Shown here piece by piece: positions 17,085-25,525 of a stretch of DNA of 64,000 bases (position 1 is the first letter of the stretch; each line of letters starts with the position of its first letter). A model generated the notes under the pieces. It was not told where the DNA came from, did not search any database, and saw only the letters and a program-made list of their open reading frames with translations. The DNA is taken from contig CAYWZW010000006.1 in the NCBI GenBank assembly GCA_964462945.1, positions 1 to 64,000 on the forward strand, in the 5' to 3' direction. The DNA comes from GCA-020343675 sp964462945 (GTDB lineage Bacteria; Planctomycetota; Phycisphaerae; Sedimentisphaerales; Anaerobacaceae). The position numbers and the translations under genes are program-made.

Positions 17085-17876
17085 ATGGCCATCAAATATA
17101 CCATTCAAGGCTTGCTCATTTACATCACCATCGCCGCATATCTGCTGGCGTTCGCCGCCAGCGTGCTTCGCCGGCCCAAAGCGGGACACCTTCTTTATCT
17201 TCTCGGCTTTGCGTTGGCCGTTGTCGCCTACGGCTATCGCTGGTATCACGTGCGTCACGTCCCGCTGCAGAATCTTTTCGAGGTCTTTCTGTGCTTAGGC
17301 ATGATTTATCCGGTCTCGCTGTTCAGCCGGCGTGTGCTGCGCGTGGGGGGCTACGCGGCCGATATGGTCGTCGGGGCGATTGTACTTTTTCCCGCCGGCT
17401 TTGTGTTTCACGCTGAGCCGCAGCAGCTTCCGCCGGCCCTGCAAAGCTGGCTCTTTACGCCTCACGTGGCGGTCTATATGCTCTCGTACATCTTCATGGC
17501 CAAAGCGGCCGTCCAGGCCGTCCGGCAATTAGCCGCCAAGAGCCCGGGCCCCGGCGAGGATCTCCTGCCCCCGGAGCAGGCGACGTACCGCCTGATTTGC
17601 GTAGGCTTTCCGCTGCTGACGCTGGGGTTGATTCTCGGAAGCTACTGGGGCAAGCTCGCCTGGGGCGACTACTGGGGCTGGGACCCCAAGGAGCTGTGGT
17701 CGCTGGTCTCGTGGCTGGTCTATGTCGGATACTTCCATTTTCGCTATATGTTCGGCAAGCGGTACGCGCGCATCAGCAGCGTGCTGGCCGTCTTGGGCAT
17801 GGCCGCCATCATCATCACGCTGCTCTGGGTGAACCTCAGCAGGCTCTTCCCCGGCCTGCACAGCTACGCAGCATAA
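17085..17876 (+). CDS. ccsA: CcsA-type cytochrome c assembly protein (heme exporter/synthetase)
   Basis: A 263-residue polytopic membrane protein, partner of ResB. The tryptophan-rich heme-binding motif WGDYWGWDPKELWSL (about residues 188-202) defines the CcsA/CcmF/CcmC heme-handling family, and conserved His residues lie in hydrophobic surroundings (YHVRHVPLQNLFE, about 46-58; TPHVAVYMLSY, about 125-135). Seven or eight hydrophobic segments can be counted. I choose ATG 17085 because upstream in-frame codons are repeat DNA and MAIKYT begins the conserved sequence. It is co-transcribed with resB. Confidence 0.92.
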   Translation: MAIKYTIQGLLIYITIAAYLLAFAASVLRRPKAGHLLYLLGFALAVVAYGYRWYHVRHVPLQNLFEVFLCLGMIYPVSLFSRRVLRVGGYAADMVVGAIVLFPAGFVFHAEPQQLPPALQSWLFTPHVAVYMLSYIFMAKAAVQAVRQLAAKSPGPGEDLLPPEQATYRLICVGFPLLTLGLILGSYWGKLAWGDYWGWDPKELWSLVSWLVYVGYFHFRYMFGKRYARISSVLAVLGMAAIIITLLWVNLSRLFPGLHSYAA

Positions 17877-17952
17877 GTCTTGGCATACAAAGCCTGGTAC
17901 GATAGAATGTCGCAAAACCGAAGGCATTATTTCAGCTCAAGGAGGCCAAGTT

Positions 17953-19755
17953 ATGTCGGATAAAGGTCGAATCATAGTATCGCTCGCAGCGGTCTGGTTC
18001 TTCGCCGGATGCACACAAGCAGCCAAGGGCCAAGCAGTGACAATCGCACAAGAGGGCGCGGCGAAGGCCGTCATCGTCGTCGCAGAAGATGCGACCGAGC
18101 CGGAGCGGCACGCGGCAACGGAATTAGCCGACTTTCTCCGGCAGATAACCGGAGCGGCGTTTGAAATCTCAGGCCCCCCCGCCGCCGGCAAATCACGCCT
18201 TCTGGTCGGCCCCGGAGCCGCCAAATTAGCGGCGGCGGATTTTTCCACCGATGGCTTAGGCGCCGACGGCATCGTCATCCGCACCGTGGGAGACGACCTG
18301 ATCCTGGCCGGGGGCCGGCCTCGCGGCACGCTCTATGCGGTCTATACGTTTCTGGAAGAGAACGCCGGCTGCCGGTGGTGGTCTTCAACAGTAAGCACGA
18401 TTCCCAAAAAGCCGACGCTCAAAGTCGATCCGCTGAACGTCCGCTACGTTCCGGTGCTGGAATATCGCGAGTCCTTCTGGTTCGACGCCTTTGACGGCGA
18501 CTGGGCCGTCCGCAACAAGTGCAACGGCAACAGCGAGCGCCTGGACGACAAACGCGGCGGCAAACACACCTACGAAGGATTCGTGCACACGTTTTTCCCG
18601 CTCATCCCGCCGGAGAAATATTTCGCAGAGCATCCGGACTGGTTCAGCGAAATCAACGGCAAACGCAGCCACGAGCGGGCGCAGCTCTGCCTGACAAACG
18701 AACAAATGCGCGCCGAGCTGGTCAAGAACTTAAAGGAGCGTCTGCGAAATAACCCGGCTGCGACGATTGCGTCCGTCTCGCAGAACGACTGGCACGGAAA
18801 CTGCCAGTGCGCCAAGTGCGCCGCGATCGAGCAGGAAGAAGGCAGCCCCGCGGGACTGCTGCTGCGATTTGTCAACGCCGTGGCGGAGGACATCGAGAAG
18901 GAATTTCCAAACGCGGCGATCGACACGTTGGCCTATCAATACACCCGCAAGCCGCCGAAGATTACAAAGCCCCGGCATAACGTCATCGTCCGGCTGTGCA
19001 GCATCGAGTGCTCGTTCAGCACGCCGCTGAGCGATGAGCGAAACAAAGAATTCCGCGACGATATCATCGGCTGGTCGAAGATTTGCAACCGGCTGTACAT
19101 CTGGGACTATACGACCAACTTCCGGCATTATGTAATGCCGCATCCCAATCTTCGAGTGCTGGGACCGAACGTGAAGTTTTTCGTGGACCATAACGTCAAG
19201 GGAATCTTTGAGCAGGGTGCTTATCAGTCTTACGGTGCGGAGATGGCCGAGCTGCGCGCCTGGGTCCTCGCCAAGCTGCTGTGGGACCCGATGCGCGATG
19301 GGCAGCAGCTCATGGACGAATTCATCGCCGGCTACTACGGCCCCGCCGCACCGCGTATCCGGGACTACTTGCAGACCACGCACGATGCCGTCGAGGCCGG
19401 CGGCGACTGGCTCGGCTGCTTCTCCCAGCACACGGCGAAATTCCTCTCTTTCGAGACGCTCAGCAAAGGCTGGACACAGTTGAAGGCCGCCGAGGCCGCG
19501 GTCGCGGATGACCCCGAATTGCGGTTCCGAGTCCAGATCGCGCAGCTTCCGGCCATGTACACGTTCCTGCTGCGATGGGACGAGATGCGAAAGGCGTGCC
19601 AGGAGGCAAGCGCCGCCTGGCCGATGCCCGAATCGGCCGGGGCGTGCTACGAACAGTTCAAGCAGATCGCCGAGAAAAAGAACATCACGCGCCTCAGTGA
19701 AGGGCAAGAAGGCCTCGGCCCCCTCGAAAAGGCCGTCGAGCGCGCCAAGAAATAA
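17953..19755 (+). CDS. DUF4838 domain lipoprotein
   Basis: A 600-residue protein with AAGGAGG upstream of ATG. The signal peptide ends in a lipobox-like FAGC at about residue 20. Residues about 40-130 form an alpha-glucuronidase/GH20-type N-terminal domain (PERHAATELADFLRQITGA). The DUF4838 region follows, with the Cys-rich signature QNDWHGNCQCAKCAAIEQEEGSPAGLL (residues about 275-302), LYIWDYTTNF and FEQGAYQSYGAEMAELR. DUF4838 proteins are abundant in glycan-degrading Planctomycetota and Bacteroidota and are suspected glycosidases or glycan-binding proteins; activity is unproven. It stands alone between ccsA and the convergent pseudopilin operon. Confidence 0.85.
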   Translation: MSDKGRIIVSLAAVWFFAGCTQAAKGQAVTIAQEGAAKAVIVVAEDATEPERHAATELADFLRQITGAAFEISGPPAAGKSRLLVGPGAAKLAAADFSTDGLGADGIVIRTVGDDLILAGGRPRGTLYAVYTFLEENAGCRWWSSTVSTIPKKPTLKVDPLNVRYVPVLEYRESFWFDAFDGDWAVRNKCNGNSERLDDKRGGKHTYEGFVHTFFPLIPPEKYFAEHPDWFSEINGKRSHERAQLCLTNEQMRAELVKNLKERLRNNPAATIASVSQNDWHGNCQCAKCAAIEQEEGSPAGLLLRFVNAVAEDIEKEFPNAAIDTLAYQYTRKPPKITKPRHNVIVRLCSIECSFSTPLSDERNKEFRDDIIGWSKICNRLYIWDYTTNFRHYVMPHPNLRVLGPNVKFFVDHNVKGIFEQGAYQSYGAEMAELRAWVLAKLLWDPMRDGQQLMDEFIAGYYGPAAPRIRDYLQTTHDAVEAGGDWLGCFSQHTAKFLSFETLSKGWTQLKAAEAAVADDPELRFRVQIAQLPAMYTFLLRWDEMRKACQEASAAWPMPESAGACYEQFKQIAEKKNITRLSEGQEGLGPLEKAVERAKK

Positions 19756-19803
19756 AAGCCGATGCGAATAGCCCTTTGGCGCGCAGGCTCATTTGCAAGA
19801 GCC

Positions 19804-20688
19804 TTAATACCCTAACCGGCCCCAGGTCGCCTCTTGGAGCCTTTGCAGGTCGTACAAGCCGTCCTGCGTCTGCGGCTCGTAGTTTCCCTCCAGTAGTTCC
19901 CTTGTTAGATTCCCCCAAGGCGCCGGTTTACGAGGCATCTCTATCGTCTCACGTCCCTTCCATTTCCAATATTCCGCGTGACCGTCCGCCATTGAAAGCG
20001 TTAGGGTATCGCCATGGTGTACCGGAGGCGGGTTGCACCTGTCCCACTTGGCATTTAGATAGTAAACATAGAAGGAAGATGAATCAGGGGTATAGCCTAT
20101 ATCCATAAATACTGCACGTTGAGATGAAGGCGGACTTACAATATCTGTGAGTTTGGTCAGCCGCAGCACCGTACTGCCGATTCGCTTTCCGATGCATTGG
20201 AGGTCCCAACCCCCGCTCTTCGGCACATACGTCCCTTCCACCTCGGCACCGTTTGCGGCGACAACCGTTGTGTATGTGAGCAGATGGCCGCGCCAGCCTC
20301 GCGGGCAGCGGTAAACATCAATGTCCTGTATCCACGGCCACAGGGCGCCTTTGCTGCCGTCGCTGCTGTTTATAACGTCGGTCCTGCTCTGACTGAAAGA
20401 AGGGGAAAAGGCCCCGCCCACCCAGCCTGTCAACGAGAGGTGTGCTCCCCTCGGCCCCCTGCCCCGTCTGAACGTACCGAAGGCACAGCCATAGACAATC
20501 TTGGCATCGTACTCTCCGGCGTAGGCGATCCACGCTAAGGTAAGTTGCTTGAGATTGCTCAGACAAACCGTCCGGTAGGCCCGTTCTCTGGCGCTGCGCA
20601 AAACCGGGAAAAGCAGCGCCAGCAATAGGGCTATGATGGCGATGACCACTAATAACTCAATCAGAGTAAATCCTTTGATTTTTCGCAT
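19804..20688 (-). CDS. Pseudopilin-like protein, last gene of a four-gene operon
   Basis: 294 residues with AAGGAG before ATG. The leader is short and clean: MRKIKGFTLIELLVVIAIIA, with Gly at the prepilin cleavage site and Glu at +5. Then LRSARERAYRTVCLSNLKQL, a central Cys-containing region (DIDVYRCPRGWRG) and a C-terminal LTLSMADGHAEYWKWKGRE, the family's substrate-like DGH motif. The ends GLYDLQRLQEATWGRLGY are identical in the next gene (20735), so the two are recent duplicates. It lacks the palindromic leader insert seen in two of its neighbours. Probably exported by a type II-like pseudopilus system; specific role unknown. Confidence 0.82.
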   Translation of the reverse strand: MRKIKGFTLIELLVVIAIIALLLALLFPVLRSARERAYRTVCLSNLKQLTLAWIAYAGEYDAKIVYGCAFGTFRRGRGPRGAHLSLTGWVGGAFSPSFSQSRTDVINSSDGSKGALWPWIQDIDVYRCPRGWRGHLLTYTTVVAANGAEVEGTYVPKSGGWDLQCIGKRIGSTVLRLTKLTDIVSPPSSQRAVFMDIGYTPDSSSFYVYYLNAKWDRCNPPPVHHGDTLTLSMADGHAEYWKWKGRETIEMPRKPAPWGNLTRELLEGNYEPQTQDGLYDLQRLQEATWGRLGY

Positions 20689-20734
20689 GGTGGATCGTTC
20701 TCCTTAGTCCTCTGCGCCATCCGATGCGCTAAAG

Positions 20735-21727
20735 CTAATACCCTAATCTGCCCCAGGTAGCCTCTTGCAGCCTTTGCAGGTCGTACAATCCGTCCTGCGT
20801 CCGCGGTTCGTAGTCTTTCCATCCTTTCAGCAACTCTGCGAACACGTTACGCATAGGAAACAGCTCACGTGGCATTTGTACCGTCTCACGGCCTTTCCAT
20901 TTCCAATACTCAACGTGTCCATCCGCCATCGAGAGCGTCGTGCCATCGCCGTGCCGTACCGGAGGGGGGCTGAAAAACTTCCATTTCGGATACAGATAAT
21001 ACACATAGAAGTCCGAGCTCATCGGTGTTTGGCCCATATCGATAAATACCGCGCGATGGGCCGCACCGGGGCTTACGATATCCGTAAGCCGGGTCAGCTT
21101 CAGCACGGTAGGTCCTACGCGTACGCCGCACTCCGTCAGATCGCCATCGCCGGTGTCCTTCATGTACGTTCCTTCTACGTCGGCGCCGTTTGCGGCTATG
21201 ACTGTAGCGTATGTCAGGGCATGGCCGGGGCGGCCCCTGGGACAGCGATAGACTTTAACGTCTCGAGTCCAACGCCACAGAGCGCCTTTGTCGGGATATG
21301 GCAACCATGGATTCCGAGCTCGCTCAGGAGGAGGGGGCGTCCCAGGAGGCAAAAAATAAGTACCCGCCCAGCCTTGCAGGGTATAACGCCCGCTTCCCGA
21401 TGCTCCTAAAGCACGACCTGAGACAAGTTTGCTATCGTGCTCGTCGGCGTAGGCGAGCCACGCTAAGGTAAGCTGCTTGAGGTTGCCCAGACAAACCATC
21501 CGATGGCCTGATTCTCTGGCGCTGCGGAGCACCGGAAAAAGCAGCGCCAGCAAAAGCGCTATGATGGCGATGACCTCCAAAAGCTCGATTAGTGTAAAAG
21601 CTCTGCGAGGGCCGACCCAGTGATACCTTGTCATTCCGCACTTGATGCGGAATCCAATTTCCCGTCGGGACTTTGGATTCCTGCTTCCGCAGGAATGACA
21701 TCCATCGTGAAATCTGCAACGTCGCAT
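20735..21727 (-). CDS. Pseudopilin-like protein with palindromic repeat in its leader
   Basis: 330 residues from ATG 21727, which overlaps the upstream TGA by one base; AAGGAG lies about 10 bases before it. Residues about 10-34 are the translation of a 70-base GTCATTCC/GGAATGAC element (SCGSRNP...GFRIKCGMT). Then comes RRAFTLIELLEVIAIIA, with Ala at the cleavage position and an extra Glu (ELLEV) inside the hydrophobic helix, which is unusual. The remainder parallels the 19804-20688 protein, including VKVYRCPRGRPGH, LSMADGHVEYWKWKGRE and the shared C-terminal block. The long leader may still be removed by prepilin peptidase. Confidence 0.8.
   Translation of the reverse strand: MRRCRFHDGCHSCGSRNPKSRREIGFRIKCGMTRYHWVGPRRAFTLIELLEVIAIIALLLALLFPVLRSARESGHRMVCLGNLKQLTLAWLAYADEHDSKLVSGRALGASGSGRYTLQGWAGTYFLPPGTPPPPERARNPWLPYPDKGALWRWTRDVKVYRCPRGRPGHALTYATVIAANGADVEGTYMKDTGDGDLTECGVRVGPTVLKLTRLTDIVSPGAAHRAVFIDMGQTPMSSDFYVYYLYPKWKFFSPPPVRHGDGTTLSMADGHVEYWKWKGRETVQMPRELFPMRNVFAELLKGWKDYEPRTQDGLYDLQRLQEATWGRLGY
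21630..21699. repeat. 70-base GTCATTCC...GGAATGAC element inside pseudopilin gene
   Basis: Bounded by GTCATTCC and GGAATGAC, with inner inverted repeats CTTCCGCAGGAA and CGCACTTGATGCG. Equal in length to the element at 22544-22613 and sits at the same place, between the start codon and the FTLIELL signal, in the adjacent gene. Confidence 0.85.
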
Positions 21728-22641
21728 CAATACTCCTTAAATCGTCTCATCCACTTGGGCCAGTCCTCCGGCTGCGCACCGCCGGCTTTGGTCCAGGGGC
21801 TGTGGTTGAGCATGCTGGCAGAGTAATGGGGATCCCAGCGGAACGTCCAGAGTTCCTTGAGTCCGACCTTGCGTGCGGACCAATCCAAAAAGAGGCTGTT
21901 AATACCGCCGTCGTGCCGATTGATGCAAAAATACTTCATGTCGCCCGGCCCGCTGATGTCGTCCTCAAATTCAGGTGGGCGGCTAAAAGGCCACCCATGG
22001 CCGTCCATGAATACGCAATCGAGCAGAACCGGCACACTATTCCAGATGGGACCTCTGACCCGACGATGCAGGACAGAGTGGTGCAGATGCCTACTCATCC
22101 CGTAACTGCCGACAAAATGCGCTTTCGGCATATTACCCAGCTCAAAGCGGTACTCCCATGCGGCGGCTGTGCTGCCCAGAATCCTTTGTGTAGCGCCCGA
22201 TGTTGAGTAGCGATTGTCCGGCCTGAGCCAGGGACTGGGCGCCTCAGGGCACAAGAGCGCGTCGTTGGTGTCCGAAAAATAGCTGCGAAGCGCGTAAGGC
22301 CATACGTGGTTGCTTGCTCCCATGGGAAAATGGTCGGGCAATCGCCCTGCGTGGTCGTTAGTGTATGCGATGAAGGCGATTCCCCACTGGTGCAGGTTTA
22401 TCTGGCAAAAGGTCGTCTTGCCCTGCCTTCTGGCCTTTTGCAGCGCCGGCAGCAGCAGCGCCATCAATAGAACAATGACGGAAATCACCACCAGCAACTC
22501 AATCAGCGTGAAGGCTCTGCGAGTGCCGGTCCAGTGATGACTTGTCATTCCGTACTTGATACGGAATCCAGTTTCTTGTTGTGACTCTGGATTCCTGCTT
22601 CCGCAGGAATGACTTCCATTACTTGATCTGTTATGTAGCAT
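21727..22641 (-). CDS. Pseudopilin-like protein with palindromic repeat in its leader
   Basis: 304 residues from ATG 22641 (AAGGA 7 bases upstream; the start overlaps the upstream TAA by one base, implying coupled translation). The leader contains the translated 70-base element (HSCGSRNPESQQETGFRIKY) followed by RRAFTLIELLVVISVIVLLMALLLPALQ. The C-terminus NRHDGGINSLFLDWSARKVGLKELWT is the second common planctomycete pseudopilin ending, shared with the 22641-23585 gene. So the operon holds two pairs of paralogues. Function of individual members unknown. Confidence 0.82.
   Translation of the reverse strand: MLHNRSSNGSHSCGSRNPESQQETGFRIKYGMTSHHWTGTRRAFTLIELLVVISVIVLLMALLLPALQKARRQGKTTFCQINLHQWGIAFIAYTNDHAGRLPDHFPMGASNHVWPYALRSYFSDTNDALLCPEAPSPWLRPDNRYSTSGATQRILGSTAAAWEYRFELGNMPKAHFVGSYGMSRHLHHSVLHRRVRGPIWNSVPVLLDCVFMDGHGWPFSRPPEFEDDISGPGDMKYFCINRHDGGINSLFLDWSARKVGLKELWTFRWDPHYSASMLNHSPWTKAGGAQPEDWPKWMRRFKEY
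22544..22613. repeat. 70-base GTCATTCC...GGAATGAC element inside pseudopilin gene
   Basis: Second copy, closely similar to 21630-21699 with scattered substitutions. The inner hairpins are conserved by compensating changes (CGTACTTGATACG here, CGCACTTGATGCG there), which argues for selection or constraint on the palindrome. Confidence 0.85.
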
Positions 22642-23585
22642 TAGTAGTCCTTGAACCCCCTCATCCACGCCGGCCAGTCTTCCGGCATTGCGCCGCCGGC
22701 CTTGGTCCAGGCGTTCGCCGTGTCAAACTGCATGCTCCACTTGAGCGTCCACAACTCCTTGAGCCCAACCTTTCCGACGGACCAATCGAGGAAGAGACCG
22801 TTTATATGCCCGTTGTGTCGGTTTATGCAGAAACCATACGCTGAGTGCTCGTTCAACGGTGGAGGGACGTGCTCCATAAACAGAACGTTAGGAATCGTGC
22901 AGTCGAGAAAGGCGGGGATTGCGGCCCTGCCCCTAATCGGGGAAATGTCAAGGCCGGGCCGACGCAGGCGAAAGTGCAGGGGAATAGAAGTATCAAATCG
23001 CTCCTCAAACAACCAGTGGTTAAATCCATAACTGCCGCGAAACCGTGGAGGCGGGGTAATAATCTCCCAGGCTTCAAATGTTGAACCGGGCTTACCTTTA
23101 ATCTGATACACCAGCGAGCCTCCCGACGAGGAGGTAGCTCTGAAATATCCGGGCGTCTTATCGTCATCGACAGGTCGGACGGCTGCGGGGCAACAGGCTA
23201 TGCCTTTGGCCCTTATCTCTTGATAGACCCGGGGTTTGTTCGGGTCACCCTCGGCGACGAACGGGCCACGCAGAAACCACAGGGCACTGCCCATGCCATT
23301 GGGAAGCAGGCCCTGGCTATCCTCGGTATAGAGCGCCAGTACAGAACCCCACTGCTTGAGGTTCGCCTGGCAGACAACGGCCCGGGCCTGCTTTCTGGCC
23401 CTTTGCAGCGCCGGCAGCAGCAGCGCCATCAATAGCACAATGACGGAAATGACCACTAACAGCTCGATGAGCGTGAACCCCGCCCCGGCGGAGGGGTTTC
23501 GTCTGACGGTTTTAGTTAGAGGCCCTCCGCTTTGCCAATTGGGAATCGTTGATTCCAACGGGCCAAATCCCTTTACCTGGCACAT
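22641..23585 (-). CDS. Pseudopilin-like protein, first gene of the operon
   Basis: 314 residues. Leader of about 35 residues, then AGAGFTLIELLVVISVIVLL with the usual Gly cleavage site. RARKQARAVVCQANLKQWGS follows the helix. A middle region with CCPAAVRP and GSYGFNHWLFEERF matches typical family blocks, and the C-terminus NRHNGHINGLFLDWSVGKVGLKELWT ends with MPEDWPAWMRGFKDY. It lacks the palindromic insert. It is divergent from the ECF sigma gene at 23943 across about 350 bases, so this operon and the sigma module may share control. Confidence 0.82.
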   Translation of the reverse strand: MCQVKGFGPLESTIPNWQSGGPLTKTVRRNPSAGAGFTLIELLVVISVIVLLMALLLPALQRARKQARAVVCQANLKQWGSVLALYTEDSQGLLPNGMGSALWFLRGPFVAEGDPNKPRVYQEIRAKGIACCPAAVRPVDDDKTPGYFRATSSSGGSLVYQIKGKPGSTFEAWEIITPPPRFRGSYGFNHWLFEERFDTSIPLHFRLRRPGLDISPIRGRAAIPAFLDCTIPNVLFMEHVPPPLNEHSAYGFCINRHNGHINGLFLDWSVGKVGLKELWTLKWSMQFDTANAWTKAGGAMPEDWPAWMRGFKDY

Positions 23586-23942
23586 GGCCGGCCCCTTTCT
23601 CTTAAAAGAAAGACCTCTCTGGCCGATGCCTAACTTGCACCCGATGCACTTACTCTAACTATATATACAGCGATGCTCAAGCCCCAAATGTTGACGATTA
23701 TTTTTCGATTTTTTGAAAAACCCGCAAAAATACGTAGAACTACGTAGAAATGAGCCCCGAGCCCAGAGGCCGATGGCAGTCCTTGGTCCTCCGTCCTCTG
23801 TCCATAGACCAGGAGAGAAAAACCGTTCGGGGCGCCTACCTATTTCTCGGATGAGCCTTTTGTTTATACTAAAACCGGGGGGCGCATCGTGATATTATCA
23901 ATTGAACGATTCGTTCGTGAGGCCAGGCAAGAGAGCCAGCAG
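23586..23942. promoter_or_regulatory. Divergent intergenic region with TTTATACTAA box
   Basis: Lies between the leftward pseudopilin operon and the rightward ECF module. TATACT at 23865-23870 sits in TTTATACTAA, which recurs exactly at 25455-25464 before the second ECF gene at a matching distance (72 and 63 bases to the proposed starts). This suggests a shared, possibly self-activated promoter; a -35 element is not obvious. An AAAAATACGTAGAACTACGTAGAAA direct repeat (TACGTAGAA twice, about 23731-23749) is also present. A pseudopilin-operon promoter cannot be assigned. Confidence 0.5.
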
Positions 23943-24494
23943 ATGGTTGTGGAAATAGAAGACGAAGTGCTCAAGTGGAAGTTCAAGTGCGGCAGCCGGG
24001 ATGCGCTGCGCCGCATCTATGAGAAATACCTGAATCGTTTGCTGACGTTGGCGATGGCTCTCTTGAACGACGCCGGGGCCGCCGAGGACGTTGTGCACGA
24101 TGTCTTCGTGTCGTTTGCGGAATCCGCGGGAGATTTCAAGCTGGCCGGAAGTCTCAAAAGCTATTTGACAACCTGCGTGGTGAACCGCGCCCGAGACCGA
24201 ATCCGGGCAAACCGGCGAGGTTTTACAAGGCTGGATGAGTCCGAACCGATCAGCTCGGGCTTGGGTGGGCCGGACCATGCGATTCTGTGCAGCGAGGAAT
24301 CGCAGCGATTGAATCATGCTATGGCCCAGATTCCCCCTGAGCAGCGAGAAGCCATCGTCCTTCGCTTGAAGGGCGAAATGAAGTTCGGGGACATCGCAAA
24401 GCTGCACGGTGTCTCAATCAATACGATTCAAGGCCGGTACCGGTACGGCCTGGATAAACTGCGGTCGATTTTGAATGGCGAGGTGGAAAAATGA
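23943..24494 (+). CDS. ECF-type RNA polymerase sigma factor, module 1
   Basis: 183 residues from ATG 23943; a GTG at 23889 would add 18. The later start aligns with the sister gene at 25526 (both begin MV and reach WKFK within about 12 residues) and gives a sensible distance to the conserved TATACT box. Region 2: DALRRIYEKYLNRLLTLAMAL and GAAEDVVHDVFVSFAESA. Region 4: AMAQIPPEQREAIVLRLKGEMKFGDIAKLHGVSINTIQGRYRYGLDKLRSIL, with its helix-turn-helix. It overlaps the next gene by ATGA and probably works with that membrane protein as its sensor or antagonist. Confidence 0.9.
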   Translation: MVVEIEDEVLKWKFKCGSRDALRRIYEKYLNRLLTLAMALLNDAGAAEDVVHDVFVSFAESAGDFKLAGSLKSYLTTCVVNRARDRIRANRRGFTRLDESEPISSGLGGPDHAILCSEESQRLNHAMAQIPPEQREAIVLRLKGEMKFGDIAKLHGVSINTIQGRYRYGLDKLRSILNGEVEK

Positions 24495-25345
24495 GACCTA
24501 CAGATGATTTGGAAAAAACGATTGAGAAGGATTTGAATTTTGCCGCCGGCGCCGAGTTACACGACCGCATGTTAGACGATGTTTTGCACGCACAAGAGAA
24601 ATCCAGAAAAGCGTATTCGGCCGTCGCCCGGCCGAACCTAAGGAGACAAATCATGAGAAGTCCAATCACAAAATTAGCCGCCGCCGCGGCGGCGATAATT
24701 GCAGCGCTGCTCGTCGGCCTGGGGCAGTTCGACAAAACGGGTGTCGCCTGGGCAGAGGTGGCTAAAAACGTAGATCAAGCTCTGACGTACACGTGTCGTG
24801 CTCACCTGAGAGATTGTACCCACGAAGAAGAGCCTGTGGAAATAGAAGCAGTAATATATGGTTCCGCCGAGCACGGACAAAAGCAGGATGTCGGCATGAA
24901 TGGGAAGTTCCTCAAGCATACGTATTTCCTTCCTGCGGAAAAGGTGGAAATTGACGTTATGCCGACGGAGAAACAGTATCGGCGAAAACCATTGACCGAC
25001 GAAGACATCGAGAAGCGCGGCGGCGGGGATATGAGACAAACGCTCAAGAAATGTACAGCGTACAAGTACAAAAAGTTGGGCCGCGATACGATGGACGGCA
25101 AAGACGTTGAGGGTATTGAGGTCTATGACCCGAATTTGTGTACGGCTTCGTTCACGGTTGACAGCTTGGTGGCACAACTTTGGGTGGACGTAGAAACCAG
25201 TTTGCCGGTACTTTTGAAAGCAGAAATTAGGGGTGTTAAAGGGGAAAAAGCAATACTGAAGGCGGAGCAGTTCCAGTGGAACGTTGAGCTTGACCCAAGC
25301 ATCTTTGAACCGAATATACCTGACGACTTCACAGCGCTTGAATAA
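24491..25345 (+). CDS. Membrane-anchored partner of ECF sigma factor, LolA-like sensor, module 1
   Basis: 284 residues, ATGA overlap with the sigma gene. Residues 1-54 are cytoplasmic (EKDLNFAAGAELHDRMLDDVL), 56-78 form the membrane segment (MRSPITKLAAAAAAIIAALLVG), and about 85-284 an exported domain beginning WAEVAKNVDQALTYTC and ending FQWNVELDPSIFEPNIPDDF. The latter has the LWVDVETSLPVLLKAEI phrase seen in LolA/outer-membrane-lipoprotein-sorting-like folds. No zinc anti-sigma motif is visible, so antagonism of sigma is inferred from position only. A perfect internal CTAAGGAG precedes Met55 (24653) by 8 bases, so a short form starting at the membrane helix is likely. Confidence 0.75.
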   Translation: MRPTDDLEKTIEKDLNFAAGAELHDRMLDDVLHAQEKSRKAYSAVARPNLRRQIMRSPITKLAAAAAAIIAALLVGLGQFDKTGVAWAEVAKNVDQALTYTCRAHLRDCTHEEEPVEIEAVIYGSAEHGQKQDVGMNGKFLKHTYFLPAEKVEIDVMPTEKQYRRKPLTDEDIEKRGGGDMRQTLKKCTAYKYKKLGRDTMDGKDVEGIEVYDPNLCTASFTVDSLVAQLWVDVETSLPVLLKAEIRGVKGEKAILKAEQFQWNVELDPSIFEPNIPDDFTALE

Positions 25346-25370
25346 ACACCTCATCTCACATAGAGTACCG

Positions 25371-25403
25371 AAAGGCCGGGCCGAAGCAGGCTCGGCCTTT
25401 TTT
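25371..25403 (+). terminator. Terminator of ECF module 1
   Basis: A 12-bp stem AAAGGCCGGGCC / GGCTCGGCCTTT (one G-T pair) with a 6-base loop and a run of six T, directly after the sensor gene. Nearly identical to the terminator of module 2. Confidence 0.93.
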
Positions 25404-25456
25404 GTGCGCCCTGGAAGAACACGCAGCAGCAGAGTGGTGAAAAAAAACCATTCTCT

Positions 25457-25462
25457 TTATAC
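25457..25462 (+). promoter_or_regulatory. TATACT box before ECF module 2
   Basis: Part of TTTATACTAA (25455-25464), the same ten bases as at 23863-23872 before module 1. It lies 63 bases upstream of the second sigma gene. No matching -35 box can be assigned with confidence. Confidence 0.5.
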
Positions 25463-25525
25463 TAAGATGGGCGGCTTGAGTGTGTTATAGGTGAAGAAAG
25501 ATCTTTCTTGGATGCGTTGGGCTAA

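Noticed and set aside
19786..19803. GGCTC/GAGCC hairpin after the DUF4838 gene as a terminator
   Set aside because: Only five base pairs and no T run on either strand; it also overlaps the stop region of the convergent pseudopilin gene.
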